A stretch of DNA of 64,000 bases. Source: Clostridiales bacterium (lineage in GTDB: Bacteria; Bacillota; Clostridia; Oscillospirales; Oscillospiraceae). Below are positions 50,621 to 60,177 of this stretch, piece by piece (the first letter of the stretch is position 1; each line of letters begins with the position of its first letter). The DNA is taken from positions 10,906-74,905 of the forward strand of contig JAJQEV010000059.1 in NCBI GenBank assembly GCA_021201475.1, in the 5' to 3' direction. A model generated the notes under the pieces. That model ran no database searches. It was not told the DNA's origin and worked only from the letters and a program-made list of their open reading frames with translations. The position numbers and the translations under genes are program-made.

Positions 50621-53600
50621 ATGCTGAAACTACTGTTAGGCCGGGCAAAAACCGGAAAAACCACCGCGCTTCTCCGCGCCATTACGGAGAATGGCCCCCG
50701 GCGCAGGCAAATCCTCATCGTTCCGGAGCAGTACTCCCATGAGACGGAGCGGCGGCTGTGCCGCTTCGGAGGGAACCGAACGGCCCGGTACTGTGAAGTA
50801 TTGTCCTTTACACGGCTGCACAACCGGGTGCTGACCGTCACCGGAGGGCTGGCAGAGCCTGTGCTGGACGGCGGCGGGCGGCTCCTCCTGATGCATGAGG
50901 CGGTGCAGCAGTCCATTGGGAGTTTAAAGGTCTATCAGAACTACTCCAAGCGGGCCGCCTTTCTGGAAAATCTGCTGGCAACTTCCGACGAACTGAAAAG
51001 TTATTGCGTCCTCCCTGACCAGCTTTTCGAGGCGGGGGTGAACCAGGGCGGTGAATCCGGTGGACGGCTCCACGATTTGGGGCTGATTTTGACCGCCTAT
51101 GATAAGCTGGTGGCGGAGCGTGCCGCAGACCCCAGGGACAGACTGACCCGTCTGACGGAAAAGCTGACGGAAAGCGGCTATGCCAGGGGGAAGGACTTTT
51201 ACATCGACTGCTTTACCGATTTTACACCTCAGGAGAAGGCAGTGCTCTCCGCCCTGATGCGGGACGGTCACAACGTTACCGTTGCCCTGACCTGTGATAC
51301 GCTGGACGTGGCGGGGGCGTCCATCTTTGCCCCGGCCCGACGGACAGCGCTGGAACTGATTACCCTGGCGCGGGAGCAGCACGTGGACGTTTTCTACGAT
51401 ACTCTACAGGGCCGCGCAGACCAGGCCCCGGTAGAGTTGGCTTATCTGGAGCGGCATCTGTTTGACGATGCTCCACAGCCCTATGATGGATCGTGTCAAG
51501 CAATTCAGCTTTACAATCTGGAACGGACGTATGACGAGGTTGAACAGGCAGCCGGGGCTATTCGGGCGCTGGTGCGGGAGCAGGGCTACCGCTATCGGGA
51601 CATCGCAGTGACGGCACGGACGCTGGATGGCTATGACGAACTGATCGAAACCGTCTTTGCCCGGTACAACATCCCCGTGTTTCAGGGCAAACAGGTCAAC
51701 ATTCTGGAAAAGCCCATCCTGACCCTGCTGACCTCCGCCCTGGACGCCATTGATGGCTACGAGTACGACGATGTATTCCGCTACCTGAAAACCGGCCTGA
51801 CTGGCGCGACGCCGGAGCAGGTGGATGCGCTGGAGAACTATGTCCTGCAATGGGACATTCGGGGCGGCAAATGGCATCAGGTTAAGGACTGGGACTGGAA
51901 CCCGGCGGGCTACGCCCAGCCCTGGACGGAGGAAAACCGAACGCTGGTGGGCGAACTGGACGCCCTCCGCCGGGAGATTATCGCACCGCTGGAGACGCTG
52001 CGCAAGACGAAGGATGCCTCCGGTGCTTCACTATCTCGGTCTCTATACCGCTTCCTGGAGGAGATTGCCCTATCCCAGCGGCTGGAGGAGCGGGCAACGC
52101 TGCTGACCCAGCGGGGGGAACTGCGGCAGGCGGAGGAATATCGCCAGCTTTGGGACATTCTGGTGGGCGCACTGGAGCAGTGCGCTGCGCTGATGAGTGA
52201 GCAGCCCATTCGTCTGAGGCAGTTTGCAGAATTGTTCCAGCTGGTACTGAGCCAGTACAGCGTAGCAACCATTCCTGTGGCCTTGGACCGCGTCTCTGTA
52301 GGAGACATCCTGCGCACTGCCCACAAGGAGGCCAAGGTGGTCTTTCTGCTGGGGGCGGACGACGCCCATTTTCCGCTGGTGGGGCAAACTGCCGGGCTGC
52401 TGACCCAGGAGGACCGGGAACTGCTGGCTGCCTGCGGCTGCACCCTGACCCCCTCCCCAGAGCAACGGATGGACCGTGAGCTGTCCCTGGCCTACGATGC
52501 AGTATGCCTCCCCACGGAAAAGCTGATCGTCAGCTGGTGCGGCGGCGGAGAAGATGCGGTGCGCAGCGCCGGCTTTGTGGAGGATTTGCAGCGCCTGTTC
52601 CCCGACCTGAAGGTGCGCTATCAGGAGATCGGGCTAAAATGCACTGCCCCCCTCCCCGCCCTGGACTATGCAGCAGGGCAATCGGGCGGGGCCATGCTGG
52701 ACGCCATGGCTTCCGTCCCAGACTGGGGAAACCGGGTGGCCCATCTGCGCTCGGCCATGTCCGCCAGCCGGGGCAGCCTGTCCCGCCAGGCGGTGAATCG
52801 GCTCTACGGGGAGGAGGTGCGCATCTCCGCCTCCAAGATTGACAATATTCGTTCCTGTCATTTCGGCTACTTCATGGAGTACGGCCTCAGGGCGAAGGCC
52901 CGGAAGGTTGCCAGCTTCGATGCCCCCCAGGTGGGCACCTTCATCCATTATGTGCTGGAATACCTGCTGAAACAGGCGAAACCCCTGGGCGGCGTCAAGG
53001 CGCTGGAGGAGCCGCAGGTCAAGGAGCTGACAGCAGCCGCCGTACAGCAGTACATCGCCCAGGAGCTGGGCGGCCTGGAGGAGCAGAATCCACGGTTCCG
53101 ATACCTGTTTGAGCGGCTGCTGGAGAGCATTGACCTGATCGTGGACAACCTGACGGACGAGATGAAACGGTCCGAGTTCCAGCCCATCGCCTTTGAACTG
53201 GGCTTCGGGGAGGGCAAGGATCTGCCGCCGGTGCGGCTGAACGTGGACGGCATGACTCTGGTCATCTCCGGCTTTGTGGACCGGGTGGACGGCTGGGTGA
53301 AGGACGGTAAGCTCTACCTCCGGGTGGCGGACTACAAAAGCGGGCGCGAGGTATTTGACTTGACAGAGGTTTGGCACGGGCTGCAAATGCAGATGCTGCT
53401 CTATCTGTTCACCCTCCAGGAGGAGGGACATGCCTTCTTCGGGAATGAGGAAATTGTCCCCGCCGGTATCCTGTATGCTCAGGTGCATGAGGTGCTGATC
53501 TCCGGCTCACCCAACATGACGGAGGAGGACGTGCAGAAGGAGACGGACAAAGCCCTGCGCCGCAGCGGCCTGCTGCTCCAGGATGCGGACGTTCTGGACG

Positions 53601-53953
53601 CCATGGAGTACGTCCCCCTGGGGCAGTCGCCCCGGTTCCTGCCCATCCGTATCTCGAAAAAGACCGGCAGTATCTCCGGGGACAATCTGGCCTCTGCCGC
53701 ACAATGGGGGCTGCTCCACAGCCACATCCAGGAGGTGCTGCGGCAGATTGCCGGGGAACTGGCTGCCGGCAACATCAACGCCGACCCCTACCTCCACGCC
53801 GGGAGAACCCCCTGCGACTGGTGCGATTACGCAGCCGCCTGTCACTTTGAAGCCGGACAGGGCAGCGACTGCCAGCGCTACCTTTACAATGTGCGGGGGC
53901 AGAAGTTCTGGCAGGCCGCCGCCGAAGCCCAGGGAAAGGAGAAGGCCCAATGA
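50621..53953 (+). CDS. addB: AddB, ATP-dependent helicase/nuclease subunit B
   Basis: 1,110 residues from MLKLLLGRAKTGKTTALL, a Walker A-like motif. The C-terminal nuclease domain has ISGFVDRVDGW and VADYKSG. Cysteines in IRSCHFGYF and in CDWCDYAAAC build the AddB Fe-S cluster. With AddA it resects double-strand breaks for recombination. The frame is open to 50543, but those codons lie over the promoter. Confidence 0.95.
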   Translation: MLKLLLGRAKTGKTTALLRAITENGPRRRQILIVPEQYSHETERRLCRFGGNRTARYCEVLSFTRLHNRVLTVTGGLAEPVLDGGGRLLLMHEAVQQSIGSLKVYQNYSKRAAFLENLLATSDELKSYCVLPDQLFEAGVNQGGESGGRLHDLGLILTAYDKLVAERAADPRDRLTRLTEKLTESGYARGKDFYIDCFTDFTPQEKAVLSALMRDGHNVTVALTCDTLDVAGASIFAPARRTALELITLAREQHVDVFYDTLQGRADQAPVELAYLERHLFDDAPQPYDGSCQAIQLYNLERTYDEVEQAAGAIRALVREQGYRYRDIAVTARTLDGYDELIETVFARYNIPVFQGKQVNILEKPILTLLTSALDAIDGYEYDDVFRYLKTGLTGATPEQVDALENYVLQWDIRGGKWHQVKDWDWNPAGYAQPWTEENRTLVGELDALRREIIAPLETLRKTKDASGASLSRSLYRFLEEIALSQRLEERATLLTQRGELRQAEEYRQLWDILVGALEQCAALMSEQPIRLRQFAELFQLVLSQYSVATIPVALDRVSVGDILRTAHKEAKVVFLLGADDAHFPLVGQTAGLLTQEDRELLAACGCTLTPSPEQRMDRELSLAYDAVCLPTEKLIVSWCGGGEDAVRSAGFVEDLQRLFPDLKVRYQEIGLKCTAPLPALDYAAGQSGGAMLDAMASVPDWGNRVAHLRSAMSASRGSLSRQAVNRLYGEEVRISASKIDNIRSCHFGYFMEYGLRAKARKVASFDAPQVGTFIHYVLEYLLKQAKPLGGVKALEEPQVKELTAAAVQQYIAQELGGLEEQNPRFRYLFERLLESIDLIVDNLTDEMKRSEFQPIAFELGFGEGKDLPPVRLNVDGMTLVISGFVDRVDGWVKDGKLYLRVADYKSGREVFDLTEVWHGLQMQMLLYLFTLQEEGHAFFGNEEIVPAGILYAQVHEVLISGSPNMTEEDVQKETDKALRRSGLLLQDADVLDAMEYVPLGQSPRFLPIRISKKTGSISGDNLASAAQWGLLHSHIQEVLRQIAGELAAGNINADPYLHAGRTPCDWCDYAAACHFEAGQGSDCQRYLYNVRGQKFWQAAAEAQGKEKAQ

Positions 53954-56900
53954 GCGTGCATTTGACGCCAGAGCAGTCCGCCGTTGTGGAAAACCGGGGC
54001 GGAGAGTTGCTGGTCTCCGCCGCCGCCGGTTCCGGCAAGACCCGGGTGCTGGTGGAGCGGCTGTTAAAGCGGGTGAACGAGGAAGGCTGCAACCTAGATG
54101 ACTTTTTGGTGATTACCTACACCAAGGCCGCCGCCGCAGAGCTGCGGGTGAAAATCCTGGACGCTGTCAAGGAGCAACTGGCCGCCGACCCCACCAACGC
54201 CCACCTCCGCAGGCAAACCAGCCTGATTTACCAGGCGCAAATCTCCACCATTCACTCCTTCTGCACCACCCTGCTACGGGAGAGCGGCCACCTGCTGGAC
54301 ATCGACCCGGACTTCCGTGTGGCGGACGAGACGGAGGTCGCCCTCCTGCGGCTCACTGTGCTTGATCGGGTGCTGGAGGAGCGGTACGCCCATATTCAGG
54401 AGAACGGCTTCGGCACCCTGGTGGATACCTTCTCCGCCGGACGGGACGACAACAGGCTCCGGGACATCGTGCTGGACATCCATGGCCGCGTCCAGAGTCA
54501 CCCTGACCCGGAGCGCTGGCTTCGGGAACAGGAGGGTGCCTTCGATTTACGAGGTGTCAAGGATATAGGCCATACACGCTGGGGCGAGTTACTGCTCCGG
54601 GATTCCGGCGAGTTAGCGGACTACTGGCTCCGGCGGCTCAGCGCCACCCTGGACTGGATGGAGGAGGATCCCGTCACCCAGAAGAACTACGGCGACTCTA
54701 TCCGCACCACCATGGACGCCCTGGACAACTTCATCACCGCCACCGGCCACGGCTGGGACAGCGCTGCTGCCTTGGCGGACATCGACTTCCCCAGGGTGGG
54801 CACCGCCCGGAAGGGGGCCGACCCCATCATTCGGGATAAGGTCAAGGCTGTGCGGGAGAGGTGCAAGAAGGAAGTCTCCGCCCTGAAGGAGCGGTTCGCC
54901 TCCACCAGCGCAGAGCTGCTGGCAGAGATGGAGGAGACCCGCCTGGCTGTCAGCCAGCTGTTCCGGCTGGAACTGGACTTCATGGACGCATTCCAGGCGG
55001 AAAAACGCAGGCGCAAGCTGCTGGATTTCAGCGACCTGGAGCATTTTGCCGTTCAGGTGCTGGTGAATCAGGACGGGCAGCCCTCTCCCCTGGCGCAGGA
55101 ATGGCAGCGCCGCTACGTTGAGGTCATGGTGGACGAGTATCAGGACACCAACGAGGTACAGAACGCCATCTTCGACGCCATCACCGACGGTGGGCGGAAC
55201 CTGTTCCAGGTGGGGGACGTGAAGCAGTCCATCTACCGCTTCCGGCTGGCGGACCCCCGCATCTTCCTGCGGAAGTACCGCAGCTTTCAGCCCGCCCGTG
55301 GAGCAAAGGAGGGCCAGCCCCGGCGGCTGGTGCTGACGCGCAATTTCCGCTCCCGCGCCAGCGTACTCCAAGCCGTCAACTTCGTCTTTGAGCAAATTAT
55401 GACGGAGCAGTTCGGCGATGTGGACTACGGGGAGGATCAAAAGCTGGTGCCCTCCCTCCCCTATCCGGAATACGAGGGAGACCGGACAGAGCTGGATGTG
55501 CTGGATTTGGCAGATTTGGAGCAGGATGAGCACGAGGCCAAAGAGCCGAAGGATCTGCTGGAGGCCCGCTTTGTGGCAAAGCGTATCCGCCGCCTGCTGG
55601 ATGAGCCGTATCTCGTGACGGAGGGAGACGAACTGCGCCCGGTGCGTCCGGAGGACATAGCGGTGCTTCACCGCTCTCTGAACCAGGTGATGCCCTATCT
55701 GGCGCTTGCGCTGGATGAGGAGAACATCCCCTGGCAATCCTCCGGGGAGGAGGACATCTTCGCCACCACCGAGGTAACGGTGGCCCTCTCCTATCTGGAG
55801 GTGGTGAACAACCCTCATGAGGACGTGCCGCTGATTTCCGTGCTGCGCTCCCCGGTGTACGGCTTCACCGCAGACGAGCTTGCGGCGCTCCGGGCGGAGC
55901 AGCGTCAGGGCGATTTCTTCACCTGTGTACAGGCGGGTGCTGACAGAGGGGATGCGCACTGTCTCCAGTTTTTAGAGGATTTGAACGGTCTGCGGGCCGC
56001 CATGCCTGACCTGAACTGCGGAGAGCTGCTGTGGCAGATTTATGACCGCATTGGCCTTTACGGTGTGTTCGGCGCCATGAGCGGCGGACAGCGGCGGCAG
56101 GAAAATCTGCTGGCCTTTTACGACTACGCCCGTAGCTTCGAGTCCGGCGGACACCGGGGCGTGTTTCCCTTTGTCACCAGAGTGCGTCAGCTGCTGGACA
56201 GTGGGGAGAAGCGCCCAGCTGGACTGAAACGGCCCGCCACCGGCGTACAGCTGATGACCATCCACCACTCCAAGGGGCTGGAATACCCCGTGGTGCTGCT
56301 GACCGGCCTGGCAAAGCGCGTCAACCTGTCCGACCAGACCAAGCCCATGCTGTTCCACCCCACCCTGGGTATCGGGCCGAAGGCGCTGGACAGAAAGCGG
56401 AGGGTGGAGTATCCCACCATCGCCCGAAACGCGGTGAAACTCCAACTGGAGCGGGAGAACAAGAGCGAGGAGCTGCGACTGCTCTATGTCGCCATGACCC
56501 GGGCCAGGGAGAAGCTGATTCTGGTGATGACCTTTGACCAGGCGGAGAAGGAACTGGCCTCCCTCATGCCGGACGCCGGGCCCCACCCTGACCCCAGAGC
56601 GCTGTTACGTCTGGACAGCATGGGCAAGTGGCTGCTGCTGCCGGTGCTGGCCCGACATGATGCCAGGGAGCTGTGCTATGCCGCCGAACCGGACAGCCAC
56701 CTTCTGGCGGAGGACAAGTGGGACATTCGCCTGGTTTCCCTGGCGAAGGAACTGGAACGGCCCGTCCTCGCCCCGCAGGAGGAAGCGGCAGATGTAGAAG
56801 TGCCTCCTGCGCTGCCGGAGCATTTTCTGGAAAATCTGCAATGGCGCTACCCCTGGGAGACCCTTGCCAACCTCCCCAGCAAGGCCACCGCCACACAGCT

Positions 56901-57513
56901 CAAGGGCCGGATGCTGGATGAGGAGGCTGCAGAGGAAACAGCCCGTCCCCCGCGCCCCATGGAGTTTCGCAGACCGGACTTCGAGCAGGCGGCCCGTGGC
57001 CTGACCCCCGCCGAGAAGGGCACCGCCACTCACTCGGTCATGCAGCTCATCGACCTGGAGAAAGCGGCCACTGTCCCCGGTGTACAGTCGGAAGTGGAAC
57101 GGCTGGTGCAGGGAGGCTGGCTCTCCCCCGCCCAGGGCAGCGCCATCGACGCCGGGCAAATCGCTGGATTCTGGGCATCTCCCCTGGGCCAGGAAGCTGC
57201 CCATTCCGACACGCTGGAGCGGGAGTTCAAATTTTCCATCCTGACAGACGCAAGGCACTGCTACCCCGACGCACCGGAGGGGGAGGAAGTACTCCTCCAG
57301 GGCGTGATTGACTGCTGCTTCCGCACGGAAAGCGGGTACACGGTGATAGACTTCAAAACCGACCGGATACGCCCCGGCGGAGAGGCGCAACGGGCTGAGG
57401 AGTACCGCACCCAGCTGAATGTCTACACCGCCGCGCTGGAGGAAATCACCGGCGTTCCCGTTACAAGGCGGGTGCTGTGGTTCTTCCGGACAGGGGTCGG
57501 TGTGGAACTATAA
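53950..57513 (+). CDS. addA: AddA, ATP-dependent helicase/nuclease subunit A
   Basis: 1,187 residues. UvrD-type helicase motifs: AAAGSGKTRVLVE (about 24-36), VDEYQDTNEVQ, GDVKQSIYRFR, and TIHHSKGLEYPVV. The C-terminal RecB-like nuclease has GTATHSVMQ, LQGVIDCCF and VIDFKTD. It overlaps addB by four bases. Confidence 0.95.
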   Translation: MSVHLTPEQSAVVENRGGELLVSAAAGSGKTRVLVERLLKRVNEEGCNLDDFLVITYTKAAAAELRVKILDAVKEQLAADPTNAHLRRQTSLIYQAQISTIHSFCTTLLRESGHLLDIDPDFRVADETEVALLRLTVLDRVLEERYAHIQENGFGTLVDTFSAGRDDNRLRDIVLDIHGRVQSHPDPERWLREQEGAFDLRGVKDIGHTRWGELLLRDSGELADYWLRRLSATLDWMEEDPVTQKNYGDSIRTTMDALDNFITATGHGWDSAAALADIDFPRVGTARKGADPIIRDKVKAVRERCKKEVSALKERFASTSAELLAEMEETRLAVSQLFRLELDFMDAFQAEKRRRKLLDFSDLEHFAVQVLVNQDGQPSPLAQEWQRRYVEVMVDEYQDTNEVQNAIFDAITDGGRNLFQVGDVKQSIYRFRLADPRIFLRKYRSFQPARGAKEGQPRRLVLTRNFRSRASVLQAVNFVFEQIMTEQFGDVDYGEDQKLVPSLPYPEYEGDRTELDVLDLADLEQDEHEAKEPKDLLEARFVAKRIRRLLDEPYLVTEGDELRPVRPEDIAVLHRSLNQVMPYLALALDEENIPWQSSGEEDIFATTEVTVALSYLEVVNNPHEDVPLISVLRSPVYGFTADELAALRAEQRQGDFFTCVQAGADRGDAHCLQFLEDLNGLRAAMPDLNCGELLWQIYDRIGLYGVFGAMSGGQRRQENLLAFYDYARSFESGGHRGVFPFVTRVRQLLDSGEKRPAGLKRPATGVQLMTIHHSKGLEYPVVLLTGLAKRVNLSDQTKPMLFHPTLGIGPKALDRKRRVEYPTIARNAVKLQLERENKSEELRLLYVAMTRAREKLILVMTFDQAEKELASLMPDAGPHPDPRALLRLDSMGKWLLLPVLARHDARELCYAAEPDSHLLAEDKWDIRLVSLAKELERPVLAPQEEAADVEVPPALPEHFLENLQWRYPWETLANLPSKATATQLKGRMLDEEAAEETARPPRPMEFRRPDFEQAARGLTPAEKGTATHSVMQLIDLEKAATVPGVQSEVERLVQGGWLSPAQGSAIDAGQIAGFWASPLGQEAAHSDTLEREFKFSILTDARHCYPDAPEGEEVLLQGVIDCCFRTESGYTVIDFKTDRIRPGGEAQRAEEYRTQLNVYTAALEEITGVPVTRRVLWFFRTGVGVEL

Positions 57514-57532
57514 GAGTCTGTATGCCTGCAAC

Positions 57533-57563
57533 AAAACCGGACGCAACACCTGCGTCCGGTTTT
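57533..57563 (+). terminator. Terminator of addBA
   Basis: AAAACCGGACGCA / TGCGTCCGGTTTT, 13-bp stem, 5-base loop; also works for the converging gene. Confidence 0.88.
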
Positions 57564-57591
57564 GGCGTTTCAACGGTTCAGTCCGCCGTGG

Positions 57592-58443
57592 TCAGGTGTT
57601 CACCGCATGGCAGGAGCAGCCCCTTCTCAGCCGGCTCATGGGGTCGATTTCGCCGGTGGAGCTTGGAGGAAAGAAGTCTGCCGCCGGAAACTCTACCTGC
57701 TGGAACAGCTCACAGGGGTCATCTTCCTCCTGGCTGGAGACACATTCCTTGGTGGGCATACAGTAGTCATAGACCGGCACCTGGAGTTGAGCGTCCCGTT
57801 CCAGGCGCAGAATGGTGAATTGGCCCAGGGTCAGGTAGATGCGGCGCTCCACATTGTCGTCCAGCAGAATGTCCTCATCAAATGCAGCCAGAATGGCGGC
57901 GGGAACCTCGCTGAGGGAGGCGTCCACGTTGCAGCCGCAAGGGCTGGAGGCCAGCCGGTACCCATCCACCAGCTTCATCGCCAACAGTATCGGGTCCACC
58001 GCCTCAATGACTGCCGTGGGCAGGCTGTCACCGGCGGCCAGAGCGCCGTCCTCCAGCTGCGCACAGGAGCCTGTAGATGTAAAGGTTTTTGCGCCTCCTT
58101 CGCTGCCAAAGAGGACGGAACGCTTGTCAAAGAACGCCAGGCCGCAGATGGGGATAGTCTGGGTGCAGTTGACCACCGCTTCCACTGTGATTTTATAGAA
58201 GAAGCGCATATCAATAGTGTAAAATCCGCGCCCCAGCCCCACAGGCTCCACGGTCAACAGCACATACAGCAGCTCCGCCCTCCCATTCTTCAGAGAGGAC
58301 GCGGCGTTCAGCACCGGCACGCTGGGCATGGTCGGGTAAAACCGTACCCCTTCCATACAGTCCTTCGCCTGGCAGGAATCGTAAATCTTCTGCGTATGCA
58401 CGCAGGTAGCCTCGCGGATTTCCTGATAATCGAAATCGGGCAT
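57592..58443 (-). CDS. Cysteine-containing conserved protein of unknown function
   Basis: 283 residues from MPDFDYQEIREATCVHTQKI; an open frame to 58497 adds residues without a ribosome site. Cysteines recur in motifs TCVHTQKIYDSCQAKDC, VNCTQT, SPCGCN and GCSC at the C-terminus. Predominantly beta, no signal peptide, no membrane helix. The all-beta Cys-rich plan recalls spore-coat or exosporium-like proteins of Clostridia, but this is only a resemblance. Confidence 0.7.
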   Translation of the reverse strand: MPDFDYQEIREATCVHTQKIYDSCQAKDCMEGVRFYPTMPSVPVLNAASSLKNGRAELLYVLLTVEPVGLGRGFYTIDMRFFYKITVEAVVNCTQTIPICGLAFFDKRSVLFGSEGGAKTFTSTGSCAQLEDGALAAGDSLPTAVIEAVDPILLAMKLVDGYRLASSPCGCNVDASLSEVPAAILAAFDEDILLDDNVERRIYLTLGQFTILRLERDAQLQVPVYDYCMPTKECVSSQEEDDPCELFQQVEFPAADFFPPSSTGEIDPMSRLRRGCSCHAVNT

Positions 58444-58527
58444 AAAACAACCTCCTTCATAGCATAACGGTGAAAGGTCGGAAATCGGCCCTTCCATGTC
58501 ATTCTATGTCAGAGGTTGTTTTTGGTG

Positions 58528-60156
58528 TCAGCCGATGAACTGGCGTAGCAGTTGAATCAGGTTGTCGGCCCGTGTGGTGGAGATGGTGTTCAGGAACAGC
58601 ACATCCTGAATCTCCTGTTCCTCCACCAAATCCAGCAGCGTGCCGCTTTCCGTGTCGCTGTAATAGCGGAAGTCCACCACATAGACGTATTGATAACTTT
58701 CCACCAGGAAGGGGGCAAAGCAGTTGCCATAGGACTCCTTCACCAGCAGGATGGAGCTGCCGTCTGTAATGTTGGGGTTCTCAATGACGCTATAGGGGTT
58801 GTCACCCCCGATGAAGGCGGAGGCATACTTGCTGATGGCCGCCCAGTCAGAGACATCGGTGATGATGCTATAATCCGAAACCGTGCTGTCCTGCCAGTGA
58901 ATCGTGATGGCATTGGTGTCCACAGGCTCATAGGCGTAGACGGTATCCGGGTTCGCCTTCATGGCGGAGCTGTTGGTCTCCCGGTAGAAGCTGCCCAGGT
59001 AGCCGTCAAAGACGTGCTCCTCAAAGTCGTCCTCCAGGTCGGCAACGGGGCGGCCTGCGGCGGAGGCGAACTCGCAGTAGGCGTAGTAAGCGCCCAGGGC
59101 CGTCCAATGGTGGTCTGTCCGGTAATAGACGTACTCACCCTCCGCGCTGTGGGTCAGCAGAATGTCAAAGACATTTACCGTCGTCACACTATCGTTCATG
59201 CTGGAGTAGAAATAGTCAATAGCCCTGGATTGGTCGGAGGTGTTGATGCCGCTGCGGACACTCTCCGGCACGCAGATGTCCATGCTGCTGGGGACGATCA
59301 TGCTGTACACATTGGCGACGCCGTCCAGTTGCTCCGCCGCACGGTTGATGCCGCTAAGATACTCCTTCGCCCGGTCGGTGGAGAAGTTATAATACTCATA
59401 GGCGGCGTCATCGATCACCAGCAGCGCCCCCAAGGTCTCCACCTTGGCGTCCGGGTCAAGCTCCGGAATGGTAACGCTCTCCTCCTCTTCCGGCTGCGTC
59501 GCGCTGTCCGGCTGTTGCTCCGGCGCGGTCTGGCTGGAGTCCGCCGTCTGCTCCGGCTCTGCGGCGCTGGATACGTCGCTTTGCTCTGGCTCCATTGCGC
59601 TGGACACCTCGCTCTGCTCTGGCTGCACCGTGCTGGACTGCGCCTCCTCCGCAATTGCGCCGGAACTGCCATTCCCCGATGAGGAGCCGTCTGACACCGT
59701 GGGGATCTCGTCCCCCTGCTGGACGGTACCGTGGATTTGAGTGCTTTGGATGCCGAAGCCGCTCTGCATGGCGTTATTCAGCTTGGTGAACCGCTCCCGC
59801 AGCGGGAAGGTGTCAGAAAACCAGGCGCTGACATCGGTAAAAAACGCGCCGTTCAGCACCGTGGAGACGGTTGGCGTCGGAAAGGTCGCCAGGTTGCGCT
59901 GCTCCAGCTCTGAATAGATTGGCCGCAGCGGGATGCAAAAGGCCAGGAGCGTCATCACCGTCAGGAAAATCCCAGCCAGCCAAACCGTCAGGTGAGCGCC
60001 GCCCTGCCGCTTCCGCTCCATCTGCTGTTCCATTTGCCCCTTTCGGCCTCCGCCGAACAGGGCCATACAGGATTCAATCAGATCTAGCAGTCCACGGGCA
60101 AGCGCCGACAGGAGTTCAGTCCGCCTCTTATGCATAATATTCGATTCTTTTTTCAT
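58528..60156 (-). CDS. DHHW-family protein (AlgX/AlgJ-like SGNH acyltransferase)
   Basis: 542 residues. One membrane helix (about 55-78). The extracellular part opens with RNLATFPTP and contains a low-complexity linker (about 150-240) made of repeated EPEQ and Ser/Ala blocks. The active-site motif YYRTDHHWTALGAYYAY follows, with SYGNCFAPFL near the C-terminus. This family moves acetyl groups supplied by an MBOAT partner to an exported polymer. It lies 21 bases after the MBOAT gene. Confidence 0.88.
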   Translation of the reverse strand: MKKESNIMHKRRTELLSALARGLLDLIESCMALFGGGRKGQMEQQMERKRQGGAHLTVWLAGIFLTVMTLLAFCIPLRPIYSELEQRNLATFPTPTVSTVLNGAFFTDVSAWFSDTFPLRERFTKLNNAMQSGFGIQSTQIHGTVQQGDEIPTVSDGSSSGNGSSGAIAEEAQSSTVQPEQSEVSSAMEPEQSDVSSAAEPEQTADSSQTAPEQQPDSATQPEEEESVTIPELDPDAKVETLGALLVIDDAAYEYYNFSTDRAKEYLSGINRAAEQLDGVANVYSMIVPSSMDICVPESVRSGINTSDQSRAIDYFYSSMNDSVTTVNVFDILLTHSAEGEYVYYRTDHHWTALGAYYAYCEFASAAGRPVADLEDDFEEHVFDGYLGSFYRETNSSAMKANPDTVYAYEPVDTNAITIHWQDSTVSDYSIITDVSDWAAISKYASAFIGGDNPYSVIENPNITDGSSILLVKESYGNCFAPFLVESYQYVYVVDFRYYSDTESGTLLDLVEEQEIQDVLFLNTISTTRADNLIQLLRQFIG

Positions 60157-60177
60157 GCAGGCGTTGCCCTCCCCCTG

